A DNA stretch of 17,291 nucleotides from Bacteroidales bacterium (lineage in GTDB: Bacteria > Bacteroidota > Bacteroidia > Bacteroidales > VadinHA17): NCBI GenBank assembly GCA_016936695.1, contig JAFGXK010000209.1, forward strand, positions 1-17,291, given 5' to 3'. The notes under the pieces are model-generated. The model was not told where the DNA came from. It worked only from the letters and a program-made list of their open reading frames with translations, and did no database searches. Position numbers and translations under genes: made by a program. Of this stretch, positions 6,540 to 13,658 are shown piece after piece; the first letter of the stretch is position 1; each line of letters begins with the position of its first letter.

Positions 6540-7026
6540 CAGGTGAGCGATAAAAGACTGCTCAAGTGATGTGGAACAGGAAAAGGCTTCTTAGCTGAAG
6601 CAAGATCAGGTTCGGTCAGACCTTCGGGACTGCGCATCAGGAGAGCCGAAGCCCTGGCAAATGAACTCCGGTTCAGGATACCAGGCAGATCGATGAAACC
6701 GGAAACGTTCTTTCAACGATTCAGTCACAGGGCATCAGGAAAAACGAGCTTCGGCACGCAATTTCTGAGCTGATCCGAATCCTTCGGGAAACGACATCAG
6801 CAGCCTGAAGGACACTTCGTCCCGGAAGTCCGATCGCAAGACCGGACAAAAGGACAGCCGGAAGGTAATGCTGTAACAGGCATAACCTGAAAGCCATGGG
6901 TTGAAAATTCTGGTCTTGTATCAGGAAATTCAGCCGGTCAAATAACAGTAGCCTGACGCCGTATGCGGCTTCGGTTGCAAACGGTGAATGGGAACTACTC
7001 CTCGGAATAGTTCCCATTACTGTTTT
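6540..7026 (+). ncRNA. Putative large structured non-coding RNA of unrecognised family (about 480 nt)
   Basis: By eye, nearly the whole stretch folds into local hairpins. Helices: TGAGC/GCTCA 6544-6564; GCTTC/GAAGC 6586-6601; 6617-6632 closed by cUUCGg; CCTGG/CCAGG 6653-6685 enclosing TGAAC/GTTCA 6662-6675; 6745-6758 with cUUCGg; GCTGAT/ATCAGC 6769-6801 enclosing another cUUCGg; GGAC/GTCC 6810-6822; GTCCG/CGGAC 6828-6847 with a GCAA (GNRA) loop; AGGT.ATGC/GCAT.ACCT 6863-6888; TGAA/TTCA 6902-6932; 6958-6985 with cUUCGg; and the terminal 11-bp stem 6987-7018. Longer-range helices can close two junctions: GGTTCGG 6609-6615 with CCGAAgCC 6646-6653, and TCAGG 6735-6739 with CCTGA 6804-6808. UUCG and GNRA loops exist only when read on the + strand, which fixes the orientation. 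It has its own promoter and a 3' hairpin. No protein gene fits: the only long frames are an A/T-rich 60-codon frame and an antisense 98-codon frame. I could not match it to RNase P, tmRNA, 6S or SRP RNA. Function unknown. Confidence 0.72.
6987..7026 (+). terminator. 3' hairpin of the ncRNA, likely terminator
   Basis: AATGGGAACTA (6987-6997) pairs perfectly with TAGTTCCCATT (7008-7018), an 11-bp stem around a 10-nt loop; the loop may add two inner pairs. The downstream tract ACTGTTTTA is only weakly T-rich, so termination may be partial, or this may be the last structural domain rather than a terminator. Confidence 0.55.
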
Positions 7027-7103
7027 ATACCCCCTTGAACACCAGCCTTACCTGTCTCCACCTCTTTTTGCCTCTGATACCTGCTTTTTATGAGTCTTTT
7101 CGA

Positions 7104-7111
7104 TAACTTTG
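7104..7111 (+). promoter_or_regulatory. -7 box for the UbiD-family gene
   Basis: TAACTTTG is a full TAnnTTTG match 16 bp before the start codon at 7128, implying a leader of roughly 10 nt. A CTG at 7081-7083, 20 bp upstream, is an imperfect -33 element. Confidence 0.45.
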
Positions 7112-7127
7112 ACTCACTTATTCTGAC

Positions 7128-9023
7128 ATGATGCCATATTCAGGACTTACTGATTTTATTGCCCGCCTTGAGAAAGCCGGCGAACTTCACCGGACAAACA
7201 CCTTTGCTGATCCCGTCCTGGAGATAGCAGAGATCACCGACAGGATAGTGAAAACCGGTGGAAAGGCCCTGCTTTTTGAAAATAACGGAACCCGCTTCCC
7301 CGTCCTGATGAATGCATATGGATCAGAACGGAGGATGTCGATGATACTTGGGACGGATGACATCTCAGATACAGGGGAAGAGCTGGAGAAGGTGTTTAAT
7401 ACACTGACTGGCCCTGGCGACGGTATTGCCGGCAGGATAAAGTCCCTGAAAGGATTACTGAGGATTGCCGGCTATCTTCCGGTGAAAACAGGAAAGAGGG
7501 GCAGATGCCAGCAGGTGATTCACAATAGTCCCGATCTCTCAATTTTACCTGTCCTGAAATGCTGGCCGCACGATGGCGGAAAATTCATTACGCTCCCGGT
7601 TGTCAATACCTGTCACCCGGTTACCAAAAAGACGAATGCAGGGATGTACAGGATGCAGGTGTTCGGACCCGACACTGCAGGAATGCACTGGCACAGGCAT
7701 AAGACAGGTGCCAATCATTATGAGGAGTGGAAAAAGACCGGGAAAAGAATGCCTGTTTCGGTATCACTTGGAGGCGATCCGGTTTATGCATGGTGCGCAA
7801 CGGCACCTCTGCCTGAAAATATTGATGAGTACATCCTTGCAGGATTTCTGAGGGAAAAGCGCGTGAAACTGGTGAAATGTCTGACAAACGATATTTATGT
7901 CCCGGCCGATGCCGATATAGTAATTGAAGGTTATGTTGACCCCACTGAGCCCCTGGTTACGGAGGGACCTTTCGGGGATCACACCGGTTTTTACAGTCTT
8001 GCGGATCTTTATCCTGTTTTTCATGTAACATGTATCACACATGCCGGCGATGCAGTATATCCGGCCACAATAGTCGGTATTCCTCCACATGAGGATGCTT
8101 ACATGGCGATGGCTACCGAAAAGATTTTCCTGTCGCCAATGAAGCTTGCCATTCAGCCAGAAATAATCGATTTCCACATGCCCGAACCGGGCATTGCCCA
8201 TAACCTTGTGATTGTAAAAATAAAAAAGAGCTTTCCGGGCCAGGGAATGAAGGTTATCAGCTCCCTTTCAGGAGCAGGACAAATGATGTTTTCGAAATAT
8301 ATGGTAGTAGTCAGCGGTGATGTTGATATAAGAAATTACAGGGAGCTTGCGGCCCATGTTTTTGAGAACACAGTGCCGGAAAGGGATTTTGTATTTACAT
8401 CGGGACCTATGGATGTTCTGGATCATTCGTCCGACAGTTTTTCATTCGGAGGCAAAGCCGGCGTGGACGCAACAGTGAAACTTCCGGAAGAAACCGCAGG
8501 AATTGTCATCAGCAATCTTAAGCAGGAGTCTGCTGCCGGTGAACCGTCAGTTATTCTGAATGGACCATTTATAAAGGGATTCAGAGAATATCCGGTAAAC
8601 GGATTGGAAGGAATACTTATCATTGGTACTGACCCTTCGGAAGACCCCGGGAGTGCTGCAAGGATTTGCAGTCTTCTGAAGGACAATTGCGGCCGGCTGA
8701 GGTACAGACTGGTACTGGTTGTTGATCATACCGTTGACCTCGATGATCCGTATATTATTGCCTGGCAAATACTTGGGAATTCCGATCCGCGGAGGGATCA
8801 TTGTTTCATAGCTCCTGATTCAGTTCTGATTGACGGAACCATAAAACTCTATCGCCAGGGCGGATTTCCAAGGCCCTGGCCGAACGTTGTATGTTCCGAT
8901 AAAGCAACTATCGAAAGTGTCGACAGGAAGTGGGATGCTCTTGGTCTCGATCCGTTTGTGCCTTCTTTCTCCCGGAAATTTGAACGGCTTGTAAGGAATG
9001 GAAAGGATACTGCTTCTGCCTGA
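7128..9023 (+). CDS. UbiD-family (prenyl-FMN-dependent) decarboxylase
   Basis: 631 residues, long for UbiD but in the range of Bacteroidota members. The family catalyses reversible non-oxidative decarboxylation of aromatic or unsaturated acids using prenylated FMN made by UbiX. The cofactor-binding region is recognisable: N170, R175 and H189-R190 in NAGMYRMQVFG...GMHWHRHKTG, then SLGGDP at 213-217. The catalytic segment TEGPFGDHTGFYS supplies E279 and D284, five residues apart; E. coli UbiD has the same Glu/Asp arrangement, while fungal Fdc1 has Glu/Glu. The remainder (380-631) is the oligomerisation half plus a C-terminal extension containing VVDHTVDLDDPYIIAWQ, normal for UbiD. An ATG follows directly at 7131, so the start is uncertain by one codon. 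No ubiX or other quinone genes are adjacent. Menaquinone synthesis is the likeliest role in this phylum, but aromatic-acid metabolism cannot be excluded. Confidence 0.88.
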   Translation: MMPYSGLTDFIARLEKAGELHRTNTFADPVLEIAEITDRIVKTGGKALLFENNGTRFPVLMNAYGSERRMSMILGTDDISDTGEELEKVFNTLTGPGDGIAGRIKSLKGLLRIAGYLPVKTGKRGRCQQVIHNSPDLSILPVLKCWPHDGGKFITLPVVNTCHPVTKKTNAGMYRMQVFGPDTAGMHWHRHKTGANHYEEWKKTGKRMPVSVSLGGDPVYAWCATAPLPENIDEYILAGFLREKRVKLVKCLTNDIYVPADADIVIEGYVDPTEPLVTEGPFGDHTGFYSLADLYPVFHVTCITHAGDAVYPATIVGIPPHEDAYMAMATEKIFLSPMKLAIQPEIIDFHMPEPGIAHNLVIVKIKKSFPGQGMKVISSLSGAGQMMFSKYMVVVSGDVDIRNYRELAAHVFENTVPERDFVFTSGPMDVLDHSSDSFSFGGKAGVDATVKLPEETAGIVISNLKQESAAGEPSVILNGPFIKGFREYPVNGLEGILIIGTDPSEDPGSAARICSLLKDNCGRLRYRLVLVVDHTVDLDDPYIIAWQILGNSDPRRDHCFIAPDSVLIDGTIKLYRQGGFPRPWPNVVCSDKATIESVDRKWDALGLDPFVPSFSRKFERLVRNGKDTASA

Positions 9024-9094
9024 CAGCAGTAATCAAATGTGCATTGATCAGTTGTGTTTAAGGATGGCAGTTTGCGGCATTCTAACTCAGGATG

Positions 9095-10435
9095 TCAGAG
9101 CAGCTGACTTATCTTTTCTACAAGCGCTGAGGGCTGAAATGGCTTTGAAATATAATCGTCAATTCCTGCAGACAGACATTTTTCCCTGTCGCCTATCATG
9201 GCATTTGCCGTTATTGCAATAATCGGAATATGAATTCCTGAACCATCTTCCATTTCACGGATTTTTTCAGCAGCCATTATCCCGTCCATCACTGGCATAA
9301 CGATATCCATCAGGATAAGATCGTAATTCGCTTCCCCGAGTTTCTCTATAGCCTCCCTGCCGTTCGAAGCTGTGTCGATAAAGCCGACAAAAGGCTTTAG
9401 CGTCAGAAGAGTGATCTTCTGGTTAATAAGATTATCTTCAACGAGTAGGATCCTTGCATCTTTCATTTCTTTTCGTACCCTTTCCCTTGCCTGACCTTCT
9501 CCGGGTTCCACTTTTCCTGGCAGAATTTGTCCGGCAGCAGGACTGGCAAACGGCATGCTTACCGTCAGCACTGAGAAATTTTCGCCCTGTTCCTGGCTGT
9601 ATCTTCCTTTTTTCCGGGCGATCAGCCGTGAGGCAAGCTGACCATAAGAGCCCTCATGGTCAATGAAGCTTATCTGTCTGTCGGTCTGTATCCTGATGTC
9701 AATATTATTTACATGTTCCGATTGTCTTTCCTTCCTCAGGTTAATGGTGACCTTGGTGGGCATTCCTGATCCCTGAGCTTCTATAGTATTGAAAATATCC
9801 AGAAGGATCTGCTTGATGATGATGGGATCACCGCTGCATTCATATTCACTGTAATCCTTCCTGCTGAAAATAAAGTCGAGGTTTGCTTTCTCCTTCTGTC
9901 TGAAAAGGTCGATGGTGTTCCGGATCGTGGAAAGCATATTGTATCTTATGGGTTTTCTTGATCCATAGCTGATGTTCCCTGCCGATTCCATTGTTAATTC
10001 ATTAACAATGGTCACCATGTTGTTGGTTGATGCTATGAAGGTCTCGACCAGTTCCTTTTGTTTTTTCTGCAGATCGGTGTTTAGAAGCAGATCGGAAATA
10101 ACGACAAGATTATTGAGAGGTTCTCTTATCCTGTGGGAAAATCCTGCTATGACATCTTCCTTTTTCTCACTTGAAGTTGAGGCTTCTTCAATCGATTCCC
10201 TCGCGGTTCTCAGGAGGGTTCCTGATTTGCGGGTTATCATAATCACCATCGTAGCGCCAGCTATTATAAGTATTCCGGCAAGCAGACGAACACCGAAGGA
10301 AATGAGAATTACTGCAAGAATGAGACAAATGAGCGAGATTATTGAATAAGTCTCAATCAGGTTTTTTCGTTTTGCATACTCTTCCTCAGAACAATGAGGC
10401 CCGGAATCAGCCGTGCCGTTACTGTTTATTTCCAT
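9095..10435 (-). CDS. Membrane-anchored hybrid histidine kinase/response regulator with degenerate kinase domain
   Basis: 446 residues. After a short N-terminal segment there are two adjacent membrane helices (about 30-67), then a HisKA-like dimerisation domain with the phosphoacceptor H101 in FSHRIREPLN, an ATPase-like region (about 165-297), a linker, and a C-terminal receiver domain (about 327-446). The receiver is complete: E333/D334, phosphorylation site D377 in LMDIVMPVMDG, T409 and K431 in ISKPF. The kinase half is not canonical: the residue after His101 is Arg, not Glu/Asp, and the G1 (DxGxG) and G2 (GxGLGL) glycine boxes are missing where HEGSYGQLASRLIARKKGR occurs; only an N-box-like stretch GDPIIIKQILLDIFN is seen. 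It may therefore bind ATP poorly or not at all and act as a phosphorelay acceptor or phosphatase. No periplasmic sensor domain or output DNA-binding domain is present. It converges on the UbiD-family gene, with only 71 bp between stop codons. Confidence 0.85.
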   Translation of the reverse strand: MEINSNGTADSGPHCSEEEYAKRKNLIETYSIISLICLILAVILISFGVRLLAGILIIAGATMVIMITRKSGTLLRTARESIEEASTSSEKKEDVIAGFSHRIREPLNNLVVISDLLLNTDLQKKQKELVETFIASTNNMVTIVNELTMESAGNISYGSRKPIRYNMLSTIRNTIDLFRQKEKANLDFIFSRKDYSEYECSGDPIIIKQILLDIFNTIEAQGSGMPTKVTINLRKERQSEHVNNIDIRIQTDRQISFIDHEGSYGQLASRLIARKKGRYSQEQGENFSVLTVSMPFASPAAGQILPGKVEPGEGQARERVRKEMKDARILLVEDNLINQKITLLTLKPFVGFIDTASNGREAIEKLGEANYDLILMDIVMPVMDGIMAAEKIREMEDGSGIHIPIIAITANAMIGDREKCLSAGIDDYISKPFQPSALVEKISQLL

Positions 10436-10464
10436 AACAAAGTGATAGATGCATTGCAGAAGGC

Positions 10465-10472
10465 CAAATATA
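10465..10472 (-). promoter_or_regulatory. -7 box for the hybrid kinase gene
   Basis: On the minus strand this reads TATATTTG, a full TAnnTTTG match about 29 bp before the start codon of the kinase gene. I see no clear TTG at the -33 distance. It lies in the 152-bp divergent gap shared with the exported protein gene at 10588. Confidence 0.4.
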
Positions 10473-10530
10473 AAAATAATTGATGATAAATATACATACC
10501 TTGATATAACGTTCCTTTAGTGGAAAATCT

Positions 10531-10538
10531 TATTTTTG
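10531..10538 (+). promoter_or_regulatory. -7 box for the exported Tyr-rich protein operon
   Basis: TATTTTTG matches TAnnTTTG and lies 49 bp before the start codon at 10588. No convincing -33 TTG is visible at 19-21 bp. A similar but imperfect box (TA-N3-TTTG) occurs at 10549-10557, so the true start site may be either. Confidence 0.3.
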
Positions 10539-10587
10539 TTTTTATGGTATAATTTTTGATCCTCTGGATATAATATAATCTGCCAAT

Positions 10588-11361
10588 ATGAAGACTATAA
10601 TCCGGGTTTTGCTGATGCTTGTGGTGATTGCCGCCGGCAGCGCTTTTTACCAGGTTGCCGGGCAGGAAAATGAAGGGATAGTGGAATATACCCCCGACTT
10701 TCGCTTCAATGATGGCATTTATCTGAATTTCGACCAGGTCAAGGCAAACAGTCCTATACCCAAGGCAAAGATCCTGACATCGACTGATTACAACGACAAG
10801 GACTTTTTCAAGAATCTGCTGGATTCGGAAAAGATCTATTTCTATGACGGTATGGGTATCAGGCAGGAAATTGACAAGTCGGAAATATGGGCATTTGCCA
10901 GAAACGGCATACTGTATGTTCAGGTGCAGGGAAATTTCAACAGGATCACCTTTATAGGGAGCATCTGTCATTTTGTGGCTGACGTGACTTCGTATGACAA
11001 CAGGTACTACAATTCTCCTTACGGATATTACGATCCTTACGGCTACTATCCCTACAGCAGGTATCCGTACGGCCTGTACAGTCCCTATTCCTACGGGAAT
11101 TATTATTCGCCTTACGGTTCTTACTATTCACCCTATGGCAGGAATAATGTGGGGCGCAATGAGCTTAGACAGTATCTTATTGATTTTGAGACAGGCAATG
11201 TTCTTGAATATGATGTTGAGAATACAGAGCTTCTCCTTATGAAGGATACAGGATTGTATGAGGAGTACATGAATCTGCCGAGAAAGAAGAGAAAGGACCT
11301 TATGTTTGTTTACATACGCAAGTTTAATGAAAGGAATCCTCTGTATATTCCATCAAACTAG
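10588..11361 (+). CDS. Exported protein of unknown function with Tyr-rich insert
   Basis: 257 residues. The N-terminus (MKTIIRVLLMLVVIAAGSAF) is a Sec signal peptide, probably cleaved after the AGQ at about residue 26; there is no lipobox Cys. The mature protein has a globular-looking N-terminal part (about 30-134), then a low-complexity stretch at 136-183 with 21 tyrosines in 48 residues, built from irregular repeats such as SPYGYYDPYGYY and SPYGSYYSPYGR. A charged C-terminal part follows (190-257, NLPRKKRKDLMFVYIRKFNE). I do not recognise the family. Tyr/Gly/Pro-rich stretches of this kind suggest a flexible, surface or self-associating segment; that is inference. The next gene starts 9 bp later, also with a signal peptide, so the two are probably cotranscribed and act in the same compartment. 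Confidence 0.8.
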   Translation: MKTIIRVLLMLVVIAAGSAFYQVAGQENEGIVEYTPDFRFNDGIYLNFDQVKANSPIPKAKILTSTDYNDKDFFKNLLDSEKIYFYDGMGIRQEIDKSEIWAFARNGILYVQVQGNFNRITFIGSICHFVADVTSYDNRYYNSPYGYYDPYGYYPYSRYPYGLYSPYSYGNYYSPYGSYYSPYGRNNVGRNELRQYLIDFETGNVLEYDVENTELLLMKDTGLYEEYMNLPRKKRKDLMFVYIRKFNERNPLYIPSN

Positions 11362-11370
11362 GAACTATAA

Positions 11371-12216
11371 ATGAAGAAACTTTTTTTGTCCGTTTTGCTG
11401 ACAGCCTTCTGCGGATTGCTGCCCGGGCAAGCTCCTTTTCCTTCAGGCAGCGAAATCAGACAGTTCATGTCATCCACAACAGGCGTCGTACTCGAGGGTG
11501 GAAATACAATTTATAATGCTTATATCCGACAGGCGGTTACAGAATACTGGACCATTACTCCTTACGAGTTTATCAGTTTGAGCGATTTTGACTCAAAACG
11601 GACCGACCCTTCCTTTTCCTTCCTGATTCTTACTGAAACACGGCCTTCCAACGATAAGTCAGGATCGTCATATAATTTTATCAATCTTCTCCAGGGGAAG
11701 GCTGTCGCTGAACTTGGCAAGATGCCTGAGATATCAGCAATCCCCATTTCGGCTGCCGGGGAGGATGACCTCGAATACGGTTACAAACTGGGTGCAATAC
11801 TCCTTTTTATGCAGAACCATGCCCGGCTGATAGCTGAAAATCCGACAATGATAGGAAGAAGATTCCTTAGTTATTACAACAGATTCACTCCCGATGTCAG
11901 GAGCCGGAAGATACTTGCAACGGAAGCAGACCTTTCCGACGGCCTTGATACAATAGATAAAATCAAAGCAGTCTATCCCTACGATTTTGAGATTGTTCCG
12001 GAAGATGAGATTGTTAAAGCCATACGCAAAAAAACGCCCAATACGCTTATTTTTCACAAAGTGGGTCCGGGTGAGGATGCCGTTTCAGGATTCTGCTATA
12101 AGATGCTTTTCGGAACCGACGATTCGGGTTTGTATTACTACGATCAGCACAGGATAGATAAAAATAATCCCAACGGACTTTTGCCTTCCGACCTTAAGCG
12201 TTTTGTCAGGCCCTGA
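11371..12216 (+). CDS. Exported protein of unknown function
   Basis: 281 residues beginning with a Sec signal peptide (MKKLFLSVLLTAFCGLLPGQ), cleavage likely after PGQ; the Cys at residue 14 lies inside the hydrophobic core and is not a good lipobox. I do not recognise a domain. Features seen: an early stretch SGSEIRQFMSSTTGVVLEGG, the sequence ITPYEFISLSDFD, a long mixed alpha/beta centre, and YGYKLGAILLFMQNHARLI, which resembles an amphipathic helix. A weak AGGAA lies 10 bp before the ATG, one of the few Shine-Dalgarno-like sites in the window. It is coupled to the Tyr-rich exported protein upstream (9-bp gap), suggesting a shared role in the periplasm or outer membrane. Confidence 0.8.
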   Translation: MKKLFLSVLLTAFCGLLPGQAPFPSGSEIRQFMSSTTGVVLEGGNTIYNAYIRQAVTEYWTITPYEFISLSDFDSKRTDPSFSFLILTETRPSNDKSGSSYNFINLLQGKAVAELGKMPEISAIPISAAGEDDLEYGYKLGAILLFMQNHARLIAENPTMIGRRFLSYYNRFTPDVRSRKILATEADLSDGLDTIDKIKAVYPYDFEIVPEDEIVKAIRKKTPNTLIFHKVGPGEDAVSGFCYKMLFGTDDSGLYYYDQHRIDKNNPNGLLPSDLKRFVRP

Positions 12217-12263
12217 AATGCAGCAATACCGTAATAACAGCGTCTTTTTGTAAAAGAATTGTC

Positions 12264-12620
12264 ATGAAAGAGATAAGAGAATTGTCGGAAAGCGAAAGGA
12301 ACTGGGCTATGCTATGCCATCTTTCCACGTTTGCAGGATATTTTTTCCCCTTCGGTGGTATCCTGGGACCCTTGATCTGCTGGCTTTCAAAGAAGGATGA
12401 ATCCCAGTGGGTCGACTTTAACGGAAAGCAGGCCCTGAATTTCCAGCTCTCTATATTATTGTATATGGTCCTTGCCATTCCGCTGGTTTTTATTATAGTG
12501 GGCATCCCGATACTTGTCTTTCTCGGTTTCCTGGAGGTGATATGTGCTGTGATAGCGAGCGTTAAGGCTTCAAAGGGTGAAGAATTCAGGTACCCGATTA
12601 GCATCCCTTTTATTCAGTAA
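12264..12620 (+). CDS. DUF4870-type small membrane protein
   Basis: 118 residues. The pattern ESERNWAMLCHLSTFAGYFFPFGGILGPLICWLSKKDES followed by FNGKQALNFQLS (given here in parts of the conserved block) and two further hydrophobic segments matches the DUF4870 family of predicted inner-membrane proteins. Roughly three hydrophobic segments are visible: about 16-42, 61-84 and 86-103. Function is unknown for the family. It follows the exported protein gene by 47 bp and may be cotranscribed with it, although the last gap contains no clear promoter or terminator. The stop codon overlaps the candidate promoter of the next gene. Confidence 0.8.
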   Translation: MKEIRELSESERNWAMLCHLSTFAGYFFPFGGILGPLICWLSKKDESQWVDFNGKQALNFQLSILLYMVLAIPLVFIIVGIPILVFLGFLEVICAVIASVKASKGEEFRYPISIPFIQ

Positions 12621-12628
12621 TATTTTTG
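12621..12628 (+). promoter_or_regulatory. -7 box upstream of the polyphosphate kinase 2 gene
   Basis: TATTTTTG matches TAnnTTTG in the 71-bp gap before the gene at 12692. A second, one-mismatch box (TATATTTC, 12661-12668) is closer to the start codon. Neither has a TTG at the right -33 distance. Confidence 0.3.
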
Positions 12629-12691
12629 TGCCGGAAGAGGTCTGTCAGATCAGAAATTTGTATATTTCTAATCTGATTAACCTGTGCCGAC

Positions 12692-13555
12692 ATGACAAAA
12701 GACAAAAAAGACAAGAAACCCGGGACCGAGGTAAGCGGGAAAAAAGATCTCTATCACGACATAAAGGCTGAGAAGCGTGAAAAGATGGGGAATACCGAGT
12801 ACCTGAAGAGACTGAGGGATCTTGAGATCGAACTGGTTAAGCTCCAGGAATGGGTGAAAGCCAACAGGCTTAAGGTTGTTGTTATTTTCGAGGGACGCGA
12901 TGCCGCAGGCAAGGGAGGAGTAATAAAGACAATTGCCGGCTGTCTTAATCCAAGAATATGCAGGATTGTTGCTTTGGGTGTACCCACTGAAAAGGAGAAG
13001 TCGCAGTGGTACTTCCAGAGGTATGTTTCCGAGCTTCCCTCGGGAGGGGAGATAGTGCTGTTTGACAGGAGCTGGTACAACAGGGCAGGTGTTGAAAAGG
13101 TTATGGGCTTCTGTTCCGATGAGGAATATGAGGAATTCCTGAGGTCGTGCCCCGAATTTGAAAGAATGCTGATAAGGTCGGGCATAATTATGATAAAATA
13201 CTGGTTCTCCATAAGCGATAAGGAGCAGGAGAACCGTTTCCAGGACAGGATCAAGGATCCTACAAAACGCTGGAAGATAAGCCAGATGGATGTGGAATCG
13301 CGCGATAAATGGGTTGAGTATTCGATGGCGAAGGACAAAATGTTCTCTTATACCGATACACGTCAGTCGCCCTGGTATGTAGTACCCGCCGACGACAAGA
13401 AGAGAGCCAGGCTGAATTGCATCGATCACCTGCTTTCATTGATTCCCTACAAGGATCTTACTCAGAAACCCATCAAGCTGCCCCCCCTGAACTATGATGT
13501 AGCTTACGTCAGGCCTCCCATCACCGAGCAGAATTTCGTTCCGGAAAAGTACTGA
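12692..13555 (+). CDS. Polyphosphate kinase 2 family protein (PPK2)
   Basis: 287 residues, the size of single-domain PPK2 enzymes, which transfer phosphate between polyphosphate and nucleotides (usually driving NDP or NMP phosphorylation from polyP). Visible: a charged, probably helical N-terminus (1-40), the Walker A loop GRDAAGKGG at 68-76, the Walker B segment VLFDRSWYNRAGVEKVMGF at 122-140 with D125, and the lid region RIKDPTKRWKISQMD at 186-200. The C-terminal DLTQKPIKLPPLNYDVAYVRPP is typical. The architecture fits class I (single domain), but substrate preference (ADP, GDP or AMP) cannot be read off. The start codon is the first ATG after the gap. No exopolyphosphatase or ppk1 gene is adjacent. 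Confidence 0.93.
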   Translation: MTKDKKDKKPGTEVSGKKDLYHDIKAEKREKMGNTEYLKRLRDLEIELVKLQEWVKANRLKVVVIFEGRDAAGKGGVIKTIAGCLNPRICRIVALGVPTEKEKSQWYFQRYVSELPSGGEIVLFDRSWYNRAGVEKVMGFCSDEEYEEFLRSCPEFERMLIRSGIIMIKYWFSISDKEQENRFQDRIKDPTKRWKISQMDVESRDKWVEYSMAKDKMFSYTDTRQSPWYVVPADDKKRARLNCIDHLLSLIPYKDLTQKPIKLPPLNYDVAYVRPPITEQNFVPEKY

Positions 13556-13562
13556 GAATTGT

Positions 13563-13626
13563 CGTGCAGTCGTGCAGTCATGCAGTCGTGCAGTCGTGCA
13601 GTATTGAAGTCATGCAGTCGTGCAGT
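13563..13626. repeat. Array A: eight tandem 8-bp repeats (YRTGCAGT type)
   Basis: Eight contiguous octamers starting 7 bp after the PPK2 stop codon: five are CGTGCAGT, two are CATGCAGT and one is ATTGAAGT. The period of 8 is not a multiple of 3, so the open frame through it is fortuitous. The reverse complement of the unit (ACTGCACG) differs by a single base from a unit of array B (ACCGCACG), making A and B an imperfect inverted pair. Confidence 0.9.
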
Positions 13627-13658
13627 CATCCAAATAGTGAAGGTCTTTTCAGTTTGAG

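Noticed and set aside
6721..7017. 98-codon antisense frame across the structured region
   Set aside because: Its sequence is explained by the reverse complement of the hairpins; stem-loops with UUCG and GNRA loops on the + strand account for the composition better than a protein does.
6540..7026. RNase P RNA, tmRNA, 6S RNA or SRP RNA
   Set aside because: GGAAGTCCG at 6824-6832 faintly recalls RNase P CR-I, but the rest of the conserved core is missing. No tRNA-like acceptor or tag frame for tmRNA, no single long bubble hairpin for 6S, and it is far too long for SRP RNA.
9094..9117. Terminator hairpin (GTCAG/CTGAC) between the convergent UbiD-family and kinase genes
   Set aside because: Only 5 bp with a poor T tract, and it overlaps the last codons of the kinase gene.
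10426..10971. 181-codon minus-strand frame overlapping the Tyr-rich protein gene
   Set aside because: It is the shadow of a gene with a good signal peptide on the + strand and crosses the divergent promoter region.
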